A stretch of 64,000 bases of DNA. It comes from Siderastrea siderea. Lineage: Eukaryota; Cnidaria; Anthozoa; Scleractinia; Rhizangiidae. Positions 33,777-45,431 of this stretch are shown one piece after another. Position numbers and translations under genes: made by a program. The notes beneath the pieces were generated by a model. It did not search any database. It was given only the letters and a program-made list of their open reading frames with translations, and was not told where the DNA came from. The stretch is taken from positions 67,481,413 to 67,545,412 of the forward strand of contig OZ034967.1 of NCBI GenBank assembly GCA_964030785.1, in the 5' to 3' direction. The stretch's first letter is position 1; each line of letters begins with the position of its first letter.

Positions 33777-34165
33777 GAATTAGTGGTAAAAACTAAGCGA
33801 ACTAGTTCTCTAGCAGGCAAGCAAGCGCTCCATGGCAATTAAGTAAGAAAGAATTCAACGTAATTCCGTAAGTAACCTTATATTCATTTACGTCAATCAC
33901 CAATCTTCCCTCCTAAAAAGTGTACAAAAACTTTGTACGGAAGCAATGCAGACACTATTCCGCCTCACTGTGTTTTGTGACTCCATCTGAAATTTTAATA
34001 CATGTGAAAATACGCAAACGTGAAATACTTATTTTTGTCATCTCTTGGTATGGTGTTATTTGAAACTGTTCACAGCATTATCCTACATTTGCCATTTTGG
34101 TGAAAAGGTCTGGGTACTAAATACATAACTCGACCAAAAGTGAAGAATTCTCAGTTAACTCATAC

Positions 34166-34420
34166 CTGTTGTTGATGTGTGAATTCACTGTCATCATTAC
34201 GCTTGAACCACAAAGTGTACACGACTTTGGAGTATGAGCCAATCATCAGCGTGCCGGAAGTAACGATCAGGAAAAGCCAAGTCCAATAATAAGCCTTGGT
34301 CATCCAATCTGGCCACACTTTAATGCAGAAAATGCGATCGATTTCCTTGTCAAATTCCGAGTAAAGAAATCTTGGGAAATGGAAAATCAACGAGCAAATC
34401 CAAGAACCAAAGATAATGAC
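34166..34420 (-). CDS. GPCR exon (end of TM4, ECL2, TM5)
   Basis: The exon is framed by acceptor TTTCTCTCTTTCAG and donor CAG/GTATGAG, 85 codons in phase 0. It opens VIIFGSWICSLIFHFPRFLY, the end of TM4, followed by an acidic loop with FCIKVWP (the cysteine expected for the TM3-ECL2 disulphide). TM5 follows as WTWLFLIVTSGTLMIGSYSK, then intracellular loop 3 with KRNDDSEFTHQQQ. It joins in frame to the last exon at 29835. Upstream exons should lie to the right on the minus strand; I did not find them before the window's next genes. Confidence 0.8.
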
Positions 34421-35337
34421 CTGAAAGAGAGAAATGTGTAAACCTTGTTGAAATGTTTATTCTTAAGTGGCTGTCTCCCAAAGATCATCATAACCCAAAT
34501 TGGTCACAAAATAAGTTTCCTTTAAATCTTGTATGTGAACTACACTTTGTCTGGGTACTTTAAAAACACTTTCCGTTTGGGTTCTAAATGCTTTCTTCTA
34601 CAATTTGCAAGGGGAGGTCCCTTGGTGGACAGAAATGGACACTTTATTGGTACAAAAATGCCAACTTTCAATAACTTCGGTAACTACTCACAACACTTAA
34701 AATTTGACGCAGGACAAAATTCTACTGTTGGTTGATAAGAAAACTCTTCCTTATCCTACAATGTGATTGACATTTCCATGTAGTCGTTTTGAGTACTTAA
34801 AACAGTTCCTTTTATCAATCCAATTTCAAAGTTTTTAAAAAAGTAGGAAAAATAGGTAAACAAAAATACATGTTAACAAAAAGTGAGACCTCGTATAGCA
34901 AATTCATTGCAGTCATGAAAGGTTAAAGACTTGGTCTTAACTATAATAGAATAAAGTTGTGCGGCCAGACGGTTTAAAGATCTAGAACGTGGCGCCGCTT
35001 TGCAAAACCAGTATTTCTAAATTGTGCAAATTACGAACCACAACTTATGCGTGGAATTCAAGAGCAAATGTGATTGAAGCAATGCCCCCTCTCTCTCCTC
35101 CGCAGAGGTTCGGTGAGGCGTTATTAGATTTCTGCTGTGCGAAGTGAGTGCAGGCGCGTAAACCGAAAGATCCATTGGACGGCGAACTTCGGCCAGAAGT
35201 CGGTCGTTTTCTCGTACATCCTTGTCGTTTTCTCGTACGTCGATGGATTTCTCGGCCTTCGCTAATTTTGCCAACTCCAAACCTAGCGAAAGTCAGCGTT
35301 TATTTTTTCTCTACAGTTCTCGGTCGTTACTGTTAAG
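34421..35337. other. No confirmed gene
   Basis: An open frame at 34529-34735 (plus) and one at 35017-35280 (minus, with a duplicated DVREND motif) lack domains. The second ends 58 bases before the plus-strand start at 35338 and may reflect a repeat. Any promoter of the plus-strand unit would be here. Confidence 0.35.
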
Positions 35338-37090
35338 ATGAGATATCACAATTTTGGTAAAAAAAGCGAAAACATCTTGTCTTCGAAGCCCTCCCTGAAA
35401 CCCGTGGTGGAAGGTCTGGACTCGTCTCTCCAAGAGATGTCGCTTGATGGTAAATATCTTCTTTTGTTGTTTGTTTTTGGACTTTTAAAAAATTATTACT
35501 GGTTATTGTGTTGTTAGTAGAAGATTATCCACGGTTTTAAGCGACTCCTTTTATTTAACAATCACCGCAGGGAGTGTAGACGTTCAAAATCTAAATTACA
35601 GGGTAGTGTTAGTAAGTGAAAGGCAAATGTTAATTCAAATCAAAGAAATACATTTACCCAGTGACGTCTCACAGTTCTTCTGACTAGCAAGTCGTAAAGT
35701 TGTAAATTACATCTATGACGTCATCGTATTATACTAATTACGAAATGTTCGAAAGTTGCGGCCTTAGTTAGCTTGCGCTATATAAATTACATATTTAGTA
35801 ATACAGTTATATTTCATTCAATTTTAAGTTAAGGGCTTACTAATTTGAACCGTTATTAAATCGGAAGTCACAAGACTTAAGCTGATGCTTTGTATGCTAA
35901 CTAAAATGAACTTAAACGTTTTAAAATCGTCACTTGCTTTTTAGAGGAAACCCTAACAAAGGTAGAGAGCTAACGCCTTCGAAAACCTCGATAGAGCCTG
36001 CAAGTAGATGCCTTCGTTCTACTGATGCAAAACAGAAATTAAGCGGTCGTTTCCGCCAGGATCTAGGAGAAAGCTGAAGGATGCCAGTCTCTCCTCAAAG
36101 AAATCAGAAATAGTTCAACCCCTCAAGAACTATGTGTGAGGTAAGAGAAGGGGTTCTTTCTAGCCGGCTGTCTGTGAACTGGGGTGTTGTATTACAACTT
36201 GTACCAGCCTTTTTTTGGCTGGCCTGTTCTTTCGATGTTGCCCCAAATAATGTTTTTCAAATGGTTACTATTCAACACTTGTGATTATGTTGTTATTGGG
36301 AGGGATGAAGGCGTGGTTTGAATGACACAAAATAGTGTTTGCCAAACAAAAATAAACATAAGCAAAGGTTGCTTAGTCAATGCTCAGGAACTAAACTTTA
36401 TCTGTATTGCCCATCAGCTTTGGTGCAGCCCTTTCAAAATCTATACAGACTGAAAACTTAATTATTTTGTCAACAAAGGGCCAAGTGGCTGTACTTTGTG
36501 CCTTGCGAGTGCTTGTTATCAGCACCAACATTTTTTTGTAATTATAACATTTTAACCATATCAGTGACTTATCATCCAAAATAATCACCTAAGCAGTCAT
36601 TATCGCTATTATTATCTCATCATTGTCACTGAACATCAACAAGTTTCAAGAGGCTTTTTATTAACATTTTAGATTAGTTTGGCAATTAATTTGTGGACTT
36701 TCACCTTTATAGATAACTTCAAATAATTCAGTCGTTCATTATATACTTATACCGACATTTAATTTCCTAAAATCGTTAGCAGAGTATTCATTCATGAGAG
36801 ATCATCTGCATTGCACTGAATGCAACAATTCAGATTTTAATCATAAAATTATTACAAGTTAATATTATTCAAAACTCGCTGTATAAATTTCATTCTATCC
36901 AGAACATACCTCATTGGAGATGTGTGAGCAAATTACGTCTCGTATTGACCTGTTTAAAGCTGTCAGGCAACTCAATCACTGTCTGCGCGCGTATTCCTCC
37001 AAAAAGGAACTTTTGATGAGCACACCACACAAAGACCTCATGTTCCAGATTCATTTCCAGACCAGCTTAAAGGAATATGGCTTTGCTTGA
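35338..37090 (+). CDS. Putative spliced gene, unknown product
   Basis: Exon 1 (35338-35449) starts MRYHNFGKKSENILSSKPSL and ends at the donor ATG/GTAAAT, phase 1. A second exon-like block (about 35947-36140, between a TTTTTAGAG acceptor and a GAG/GTAAGA donor) reads GNPNKGRELTPSKTSIEPAS but then meets a stop. A third (36903-37090, acceptor TCTATCCAG) reads HTSLEMCEQITSRIDLFKAV and ends GFA-stop. Exons 1 and 3 together give exactly 100 codons in phase. Including exon 2 gives an earlier stop, so either exon 2 is alternative or poison, or the gene is decayed. I do not recognise the family. Support is splice borders and frame continuity only. Confidence 0.35.
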
Positions 37091-39279
37091 AAATGGTTTT
37101 TTAAAGGGAGTGCAATCAGTCAGATGACCCTCCTGATGGGTATACTCTTGAAGGCATTGTAAACCAAGTGGTTAAGTGTAAAAGTCAATGAGAAAGGAAC
37201 CAAAAAGGTGGCAAGAAAATTCAAAGATAAACTGTATGAATCCTTTCCTGACTTATATTTTGAACTCTTGACAAATTAAGTCAAAGCGTGTCATTGAGCA
37301 AGAGGGAGAGAACCTGGTTAGGGCTTTATGTGATGGATGATTTTATAATGGCATTGCGTGTCCAACTTTAGGCTCCAAAATTATATAACAACAGATTGGA
37401 AGTACTCATCACAAAGGACTTGCTCTTTTTGAACCATCAATTTTAAGACAACAGTCCCCATAATTTTGTAATATGTCAAGGTTTTCTAACTCAGTGAAAT
37501 AAATAACTCTGTACCTTCTCCAGGAAATCAGTACCTATCCTTATCTGTGACCTGTATCTTCAAGTATATTTTGATTCTCAGCAAAAATGTATGGTTAGAA
37601 TAAGTCTGACTGTAGTAAAAGGCTATTTATGACAATAAAGACACAACACATACCCCCATTGTAGAGCTGGTTTCTGCTTTTATGGTACATCTCCATTAAC
37701 ACATCAATGCTACAACACTTTTTCATTTGACTCTATAATAATCAAATGGTATCAAACATATGCCCAATAACTAGTTTTAGTAAATAGTAAAGTTATGGTA
37801 ATTGTTTGGACATTAAAAGTTACCATAACTGCTATAACTAAAAAATTACCCCCATTTCAATCTTTAAAAATTGTAATTGGCATATCAAAAGTTACGTGTT
37901 TACAAAGTGTAAAAAATGTATGTCAAGACGGTTCAGAGACGCCTTAAATTTTTGAAAAATTAAAGTGGTTCTAAATCCTCTTGACAGAAATTTTTTAAAC
38001 TTTGTAAAAGGTTAAATTTAAAATGAACAATAACTTACCTTTATTAACCCTCGGCAGTATTTATGCCACAAAGACTAGTGGAACCGAGCAAACAAGCGGA
38101 ACAAATAAATTTTTCAAATGAAACATAACAAGGTCAAGAATCCCATCTGGCTGGAGGCAAACCAGTTGGCTATTAACAAGCGAGCAGCACCATAAGGAAT
38201 GAGAGCCGAGGAGTTCGTCTGGTTTTAGAAATGTGAGCCCCAGCTACTCTGGTAACAACTTTGCGGCTTCTTTCTCATGCATTGCAGTAATACCAATCAT
38301 TCACCACTGTATTCAAATGATATGCTAAATGTTTCATAACGAGTTGAATTCTGGATTGTTGCAGAGGCCAAGACTGTATCAGCAGTTTCTGCACACATAT
38401 TAAGAGATAGATGGCTATTATTGTTACTTTCAGTATTGAAGGAAAAGTGAAGTTGAGAAATGGAACTCCCTTCATAGTATATTCTTTATTTGAAGGTACA
38501 GGGACTAAAGGGTTACTGTCAACTGATCTGAATAAGGAATTTAAGGTATCAGAAAGCGGAAAAATTGCCATTTTTCATAATTTGACTTTTTTAAATAGTT
38601 AGATAAATTTCCATACGATCTTTCATACAAAAAAAAACTGCCAAAAAAATAAAAAGGTTATATCTGCCGATAGTAATTGCCCGTAAAAGATTTTTTGCAT
38701 GTTAATTACTTAATTGAGCGTTGACAGGTTCTGTCATATGGAGAATTAGCGGGGCAAGATGTCACGTGACATCAAAGCACACATGCGAAGTTGACACGCG
38801 ATCGATGCGCTTTGGTAATTCCTGGCAAAAGAAAGAGATCTTGCCCGTTTTCTTCGTCAAAACGGAGGCGAAAGAAAGCAAAGAATAGTTTCAACCAAGA
38901 ATGTGCAGCCATTATAGCCGCAAGCGACAGAGGGTCGTAGTACAACCAGCAGGAATGGCTCGAAGAAGTGGAAGAACATGTAAACAATAGAGAAGTGAGC
39001 GAGCAGACGGTCGACCAGATGATCGCGAGCCGCGCAAAAATACAGCTAAATGAATCCGTGGAGGTTTCCACGTTTTATCTTGTCTTCCACGCTGATTTCC
39101 AGTGAAGAAGCAAAATGACTCCCATCGTAACTAAAAGAAAGTAAATCATTATTAGGGACTGAATAAAAGTAGCCGCCAGCACGTGGCACGGTCTGCAATC
39201 CGGCGGACCATGATTGTTTATATTGACTAGTCTTTCGTAGAATAAAATAGTCACCGGTGAAAAATCTTTTCTTCCTTAC
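37091..39279. other. No confirmed gene
   Basis: Further exons of the minus-strand gene starting at 39425 would lie here. A GTAAGT donor-like site on the minus strand near 38035 follows no clear coding frame. A plus-strand open stretch at about 38943-39104, reading NQQEWLEEVEEHVNNREVSE, is suggestive but follows a stop directly and has no confirmed acceptor. Confidence 0.35.
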
Positions 39280-39425
39280 CCAGCTAATGTCATTTCTTCT
39301 AGCATCTTTTCCTTTGCATCGACATCGGAAGTCAAACTCTCGATGACAGCGCCCGCTCGCTCATCTATCCCGTTTGTTTTCGTTCGCTTGGACGTTCTCG
39401 GCGACTTTCTGCGGGCCTTGGGCAT
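39280..39425 (-). CDS. First exon of an unidentified gene (basic N-terminus)
   Basis: The ATG at 39425 begins MPKARRKSPRTSKRTKTNG, followed by an acidic amphipathic stretch (ERAGAVIESLTSDVDAKEKM, then LEEMTLAG). It ends at a consensus donor (GG/GTAAGG) in phase 2 after 48 codons. A basic, SP/TS-rich start followed by a helix recalls the N-terminus of the chromosomal passenger protein borealin, but the similarity is weak and I give no name. Codon use and the intact donor argue for a real exon. Downstream exons should lie to the left and were not found. The plus-strand ORF 39374-39691 overlaps it and is probably spurious. Confidence 0.45.
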
Positions 39426-40990
39426 CGTTAATTGACCTGGTCAGAATTTCGAAGATTAGTCACGATTGTACGTTAACTCCTACGTCGGAATTTGAACGCC
39501 GTTATGGTAAATCAAACGATAATTTTGCGTTTACTAACCTGAGAGTTGTGGCTTCACACGTGCAGAAAGCGGTGTATTCAGGAGAATTATTTGCCGCCTT
39601 CGCGGCAGTTTGTGCCTGTTCCATGTTAACTGTCATAATCCCATTGTTAGAGAAAATTGATTCCTCTGCGGTGTCTCCTGAGGTGTTATAATTCCGAGTA
39701 TAATCTCATTACTCTTGGACGCAGCCGAAATTATATTTTCCCTGTTTTTCGAAAGTAAAAAATAGGCGAGTTGAACGTGCATTTTGAATTCCAAGTCAGC
39801 AGCCCCTGGACCAAATTGGCTGAAATTTGGAGAGACTTTTGTTAGATAATTTTCCCACAATACCCTGTCGGCGAATTCTTTTTATTCCTCTCATTAAAAA
39901 GTTATGACTTTTTTCCGCAGGCAGTTCTACTTTTTTCTCTTTTCTAACTTTATCTTGTAGTAAAAAATAGCAAACGCACGTGTCAAAAATCTGAGACACA
40001 GTTTTGGAGGTCAATGTGTGAAGGAACGAATGCCATGTTAATCGTTTTCTCCCGGCTAATCTTAGCGGGCGTATAACTTGATTTATGCAGACATGCAGTT
40101 TTGTAGACATATTCACATTTTTGAAACACGGCGAATTTTAACCGTTTAAAATAGAATTTGTTGTTATCTGTAATTATTAAGCTTTCAAAAAATGTATGGT
40201 TCATAGGGGTTTTGTTAAAATAACGAGCGCTAAAGCGGACCGCGTGCGGACAGTAAAATGGGTTATACTGATTAAAGAGGTTCAATGACTAGTCATAGGC
40301 AGAGTGTGCAAATTTTTGGTATTTAAAAACAAAATCAGGGGAGTACTCAATCTAAAATAACCGGTATTATGTTAAACAAAATGACAACGTGATTTGTTTG
40401 ATTTGTTTGTTTTTCAAATAACTTAGTATTGGACCAGATCTCTGTCACAGATTTAAGATTGAGGACGCGGATAAGTAAATATACTGCAATCCTACAAAGA
40501 ATTACTACATCTCTTTTTAATACCGTAAATTTTAAGCTTATTTACCAAAGACTTATTTACCAAAGTCGTCTATAAGCTTACCGCATCTTAATATTATCAA
40601 AGAGTCGAAAGATATTTCCAAACATGTCCCGGCGTTTAATTAACAAGATAAAAAATGTCAATTTCATTTCGTTCAAGTTCGTTCATTTCGCACTTCCGCA
40701 GAATAGAAAAAAACGCGCATTGATAAAGATTAAGCTTACTTGTTCAAGTCTCTTTTGTGACAGAATTGACAGGTTATGCAGAGTCTCAACTGCCAGAAGT
40801 TTTCTCAATAAATCGTTTACCTGCCTTCGCCGTTCTTCGCTACACGATTTGCACTCGTGAATGCTGAATCCTAAAATGATGATCAGATTCAGCCATCATA
40901 ACAAAATAAAAGCCTTTTCGAAACACAGTCGTCGTGCGGGCAGCAAACTTTGCCCGATTTCAAACATTAAAGAACGTTTTCGTGAGTAAT
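39426..40990. other. No gene seen
   Basis: AT-rich, with several overlapping ORFs on the minus strand (39633-40285) that show no motif. It includes the 5' flank of the exon starting at 39425. From about 40900 it leads into the inverted Penelope-type repeat. Confidence 0.4.
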
Positions 40991-41061
40991 TCGTCAATAG
41001 GTAAGATGAACGTTTATTCGTTTGTCTCACGATGGAATCGCTTTGAGTTGTTGATCGCGAC

Positions 41062-41093
41062 GTTTCGACTGCAATACTGCTAGTCTTCATCAG
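41062..41093 (-). ncRNA. Hammerhead-ribozyme-like core, minus arm
   Basis: This is the inverted counterpart of the plus core, with the same CTGATGA, stem II and GAAAC on the minus strand. The two cores face each other across the loop of the palindrome. Confidence 0.4.
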
Positions 41094-41234
41094 GCGATGA
41101 GGTCAATTGTTTACGTATCGCTATTGGTAGCATGATGGTTCGCTGCTATTGGTGCATTTTGAGGATCGAGATGCACCTATAGCAGGGAACCATCATGCTA
41201 CAAATAGCGACACGTAAACAATTGACCTCATCGC

Positions 41235-41266
41235 CTGATGAAGACTAGCAGTATTGCAGTCGAAAC
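41235..41266 (+). ncRNA. Hammerhead-ribozyme-like core, plus arm
   Basis: CTGATGA (41235-41241) and GAAAC (41262-41266) flank a potential stem II in which GACT pairs with AGTC and GCA with TGC around a GTAT loop, with one bulged A. That is the hammerhead core order. Stems I and III and the cleavage site were not established. An A remains unpaired at the base of stem II, so it may be a relic. Confidence 0.4.
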
Positions 41267-41339
41267 GTCGCGATCAACAACTCAAAGCGATTCCATCATG
41301 AGACAAACGAATAAACGTTCATCTTACCTATCTTACACC

Positions 41340-42464
41340 ACGATGAACAATAAACACATCTTTAATGACATAATTCGTCAATATCATGCGACCGAAGAAC
41401 TTCGCATCCATACCCGCCATTTTACCGACAGAAGCAAAAGTACGCACACCACCCCAGTTATAGACATTGAAAAAACGCCTCCCCCGGATGGCGGCCATAT
41501 TGGGCGTGGCTTGTGGACCTACTTTTACGCCTGCACTCACTTTTTCAGCGGATTCTCACGGAAAGAAAAACCCTTTAAGCCTCTGCGGAGGAGAGAGATA
41601 CTCCCTTACAAGGGGAAAACACAAAAATAGTTTCAAACTACAGCAGGACACAAATGTAAACTGGTAATATTTCGCATATAGTTTTAATTAAATTTTAAGC
41701 AGCATTCAAATAGCTCATTAACTATGCTCAATTCACAATACAAACAAGTTATAAAGTACACGCCACTCGATGATTGCTAATTGCGCTTAACAAGCGACTT
41801 TACAAAACAACCTTGAGCTAGAACTATTAATCTGAGAATAAAGCAATAAAAGCAATTCCTACTGAGTATATCACAGCCTGTGTTTTGCAAACTAATTTAG
41901 CGAACACTTAGTGCCTTGTAAAATAATGAATTCAACGAACGGCATCTTGTTCTGTTTTCATTTGCACCCATTACCTCAATTATTCTGTAATCTTCGATCA
42001 AAAATAGATCTGTGCGTTTCAGAGATCATCTTAGAAGCGTCCTTTATTTAAAGCAGGCTTTCCATGAATTTAGTTCTCTCGTGTCAGGCAGTAACCGCTG
42101 ACCAGTAACTAATGTCACCAACAACACCTGGTAATGCTCCGTTTTGCACTCGCGTTTCTCTTAGCTATCTAAACTTTGAATCCATGATTCTTCACCAATT
42201 AATAATGAATGTATTTGAAAATAAGGGTTGGAGCTCATAGGGAGAAGAAACAAATTTTTGTCCTTAACTTGGATCTGCAAGTACACAACCACAATGAGGG
42301 CAATGGATTCGAATTTTTTGTGCTTTCAGCAAGGTAAAATAACTCGTACAGCTACGCATGTCTTCATAGACTTGAAAATAAACCCTCTCGTTTTACACTT
42401 CTGGGGCTTTGAAGGTTTTCTTCAGTTTTGAGAAAGTAATCAGCTGCATTTAGAAGAGACAACC
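41340..42464. other. No gene seen
   Basis: Non-coding. The ORF at 41238-41630 starts within the repeat arm and continues into sequence without domains. A GC-richer patch at 41470-41600 contains GGCGGCCATATTGGGCG, a motif common near promoters and in MITEs. Confidence 0.4.
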
Positions 42465-42468
42465 TTAA

Positions 42469-43063
42469 CCCTATCTAGACCGGGCCTTCTTTGGTCTTCT
42501 GTGGCCGTTGTGGGGCAGGCCTCCATAACTCCGATAGCAATAAAGCAATGAAAATGAAACTTAGAGGGTCAAAAGTATGTCCAAGAATCTTGTCCAAGAA
42601 CGTTTCCTTTGAGATCGGTAAGGAATACAGATGACGACACACGACGTCAGACTTACGTCATAATTTCCAATTGGCGGCCATCTTGGATCCACTGTATTAG
42701 ATTTCGTGATTTTCCTAAAAGTTCGGAAAGCTTCCCAATTGACAAAAAGGTAACAAAAATAATAAAAGAACTCTAAAATTATCTTATAACATGACACCTG
42801 CAGTAAGAAAGTCATTTTTGTTTTCAGTTTAAACAGTAATGTACCAAATTATTTCAGGAAAACACGCCTTAGCAACGTCAATCTCACTGTACCTTGACCT
42901 GCCACACTAAGTTGTTCCCAAATAATGTTTGAAAATAAAAGTTTGGTGGTGCTTGTTCACTTATTAAAAAAATAATAGAAAAGTTTCAAGTCCGCAAAGG
43001 CAGAATCCGTGCACCCTCCTCCCCCACCCCACCTTCCCGCTCCGTTTAGATAGGGTAATAGGG
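42469..43063. mobile_element. 595-bp piggyBac-like non-autonomous element
   Basis: TTAA flanks both sides (42465-42468, 43064-43067). The ends read CCCTATCTAGACCGGGC at the left and, on the complement of the right end, CCCTATTACCCTATCTAAAC; CCC-starting TIRs with TTAA targets are the piggyBac hallmark. It is non-coding. It contains the ATAACTCCGATAGCAATAAAG and GGCGGCCATCTTGGATCC stretches that I recall from abundant coral repeats. Confidence 0.75.
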
Positions 43064-43067
43064 TTAA

Positions 43068-45431
43068 TTTAGAACAATAAAGTGTACTTTCAAGGAAATC
43101 AAAAATTGCTTCGACAAAGCCAGTAGTAAATGACTGCAAAAAGTATCTTAGTTAGACTAAGAGTAGTCTAGTAGAGATAGTACTTATCGTAGGAGTAATT
43201 TTTACGTGAGCACGCGTATCTCACCTGCTATTCAATGGCTAACAAAAATCTGAGGATACTCGGAATTTCCACTGATTAAGCCTGGTTCTCATACTACCCA
43301 GGCTAGTCTGTGATCAACTCCGGTAGTGTCATCCACCACGTTTGGCGGTATACTCGTAACTGCTAATCTAGAGAAAGCGCAGCAAAACTAAGTCAAGGCG
43401 AAATTTCAAAAGCAAGGCGTTTTTTGTGTATTGTGTGTTCACATTTGGTAGAGCAGTACCCCACGATCAGTTGGTTCTGGCAGCTTCATATTGCAAACTG
43501 GATCATAACTATTAAGTCGTCATGGACCAAGTTCCCACAACTGTTTTACCGGACAGAAAGTATTCAACGGGGGATATTTCTATCAAGTCGCAATATTTTT
43601 GCTATACTAACTTTCTCCAGGGTCAGATTCCAACATTTATCAGCTTGGATGAAACTAGAAGTTTATTTTCAAACGTGTTAAGATGCGCCCCCGCTGTCCG
43701 AGTTATCACGTTATTTTACCTTGCTAAAATTACAAAAAATTAGCAACCACGTCAAATAGTGTGGTTATGTGCTTGCAGCTCTAAATCAAGGGCCCATCAT
43801 TATCACTCCATTTTAGGCCATGAAATGTGATGTATCGCTTTCATAATAAATTTCGTTTTAAGTTAATTATTTAATTTCAAGTGTAATTTAGAACCAAAAC
43901 GGAGTTTTTATTTCATTTGTTGTTTTAAATGCATTTGCAAAGTCATCTTAAGCAGTGTTATCATTTTCAGATCAAAAGACAATCATGAAATACATATATT
44001 TTTAAAATTAATGTTAAAACTGTTGATGAATAAAAATATAAAAAAATAATCATCAGTTTCCGAAGGAACCAAAAAAAAAATATTCAAAAGGACCAGCGTT
44101 ACCATTTCACTAAAGGAACAAAATAAAAATTAAAAATTCGAACGGACCAGCGTTATCATTCCACGCGGTGAGGGCTGGGGCTACAGATGGCGTCAGCTTG
44201 TCTCTCAGTTGAGTCTTCAGTGCAAGTTATTTTTGCAGATTCGGTTCGATTCAGTTTGAACCATGAAAAGGAGAAAACCCTCAGGAAAGGAATCGTGGGA
44301 AGATTTCGAGAAACAAGTAGGTATGAAGCGAAATGCTTGAAGGGAGAGTAAGAAAGCAGTCGGTAAAGTTCCAAACGACATTCTTGTACAGAGAATGTCT
44401 TCCACTGCTTCAGGCAGATTAAGGCCGCGGGTGAGAAACTAGATCATCAGTATTCATTTATTTAAAGCGTATTCACGAAGTGCGACGAATGGTAGCGACA
44501 TTGCGCGAAATATTCATTAACAGGCTCTTCAGTAAAACTTTCAGTTTCTGAATCAATAATTGCACGTGCGCTAAATCGTGTGCTACGGATATCTTGTAAC
44601 TCTTCAGCATTTTTTTTTAAGAAAAAATACTCTCAAAGTCCAGCTATTTTTTACGTTGAAATGTTAATAGAAACTTTGTAGAACTTTTACAACAAAACAA
44701 AACAAAAACTAAAACAATACCCCTCATAGCTAACATGGAGCTTCGGAAACGCTTATGTTCTTCAATTCAAATATTTGCGATCTCTAATTTGCAACGTATT
44801 GGCGGCATTGTTCTTTTCTGGACAGTGAACAATAGCTGCTAGAATTTAATTTCCATAATTTGCATAATCTTACCTTAAACATTCGTGTTTATTCGGTAAG
44901 CCTTCGGAAGCCCTAAAACCACCAATTTTGTGGCCAAGAATACAACACGGATATACTATTTCATGAACTGACCCAACTAGCAGATAATCTAGGTGTATTG
45001 CAGATTGTCACAACAGGAGCAATTTTTTCAAAGAGGCTTTTTAACAAAATATTGAAGGCTTCACATCTAAACAAGGACGATTTTACTCATTTAAAAGCTT
45101 ACAACTTTCGATGGAACTGGAAATACTATAATCGGCTTCTGTTGTGACACAATAGAGGTCTTAACTGATCAGTGAGTGGTAAAATCAAGAAGTGTTGTCT
45201 TCTCCACGAGGAGAAAACTTGGTCACGGAGTCGCGTTTTACGAAATCTTAACTCCAGGAGCTCATAGCATTGCAAAGAAGCGCGATATATCAAACCAAAA
45301 ACAACCTTGCTGCACTTCCACCATTCCGGCAGCTCTCTGCTAAGTTTCAACGGAATCAGCTCCCACGCGTTTAAGATATAAAGATTTTTAACGTAAGACC
45401 TCCACCAAAATTTTGCCTTATAAATTTATTC
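43068..45431. other. No confirmed gene
   Basis: Two imperfect direct copies of a 50-base unit ending GGACCAGCGTTA(C/T)CATT lie at about 44060-44160. A plus-strand open stretch from about 44184, reading MASACLSVESSVQVIFADSV, is interrupted after some 50 codons and has no recognised domain. 45130-45430 may be the 5' flank copied with the alpha-kinase pseudogene. Confidence 0.35.

Larger units (their letters stand above)
29836..34165 (-). other. GPCR intron, 4.3 kb
   Basis: Bounded by donor CAG/GTATGAG (34165) and acceptor TACACAG/GGTGTG (29836) on the minus strand, both consensus and in phase 0. It contains a decayed LINE in the same orientation (30540-32545) and a palindromic TIR element (32806-33776). 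Stretches 29840-30540 and 33780-34160 show nothing else I can name. Confidence 0.75.
41000..41333. repeat. Inverted pair of Penelope-type repeat arms with hammerhead-like cores
   Basis: The left arm (41000-41160) and right arm (41170-41333) are near-perfect inverted copies around a loop near GAGGATCGAGATGCACC. Each arm contains CCTGATGAAGACTAGCAG, TATTGCAGTCGAAACGTCG and CAACTCAAAGCGATTCCATC. Repeats with a CTGATGA ... GAAACGT signature are typical of the terminal repeats of Penelope-like elements. The twin short ORFs MKTSSIAVETSRS on both strands come from the two arms and are not genes. Confidence 0.75.

Noticed and set aside
34529..34735. Plus-strand ORF between the GPCR exon and the next unit
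   Set aside because: No domain, no splice borders; composition is consistent with a decayed repeat.
35017..35280. Minus-strand ORF with duplicated DVREND motif close to the 35338 start
   Set aside because: The duplication is a short DNA repeat, the remainder lacks domains, and I suspect a dispersed repeat near the promoter.
39633..40285. Overlapping minus-strand ORFs of 75-106 codons
   Set aside because: Three frames overlap, none with motifs or exon borders; they look like chance openings in AT-rich DNA.
41238..41630. 130-codon plus-strand ORF
   Set aside because: It starts inside a Penelope-type repeat arm whose mirror copy gives the same peptide on the other strand; the rest has no motif.
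44156..44405. Minus-strand ORFs and an opposing plus-strand frame at 44184
   Set aside because: Both strands open for similar lengths with no conserved motif; the plus frame breaks after about 50 codons.
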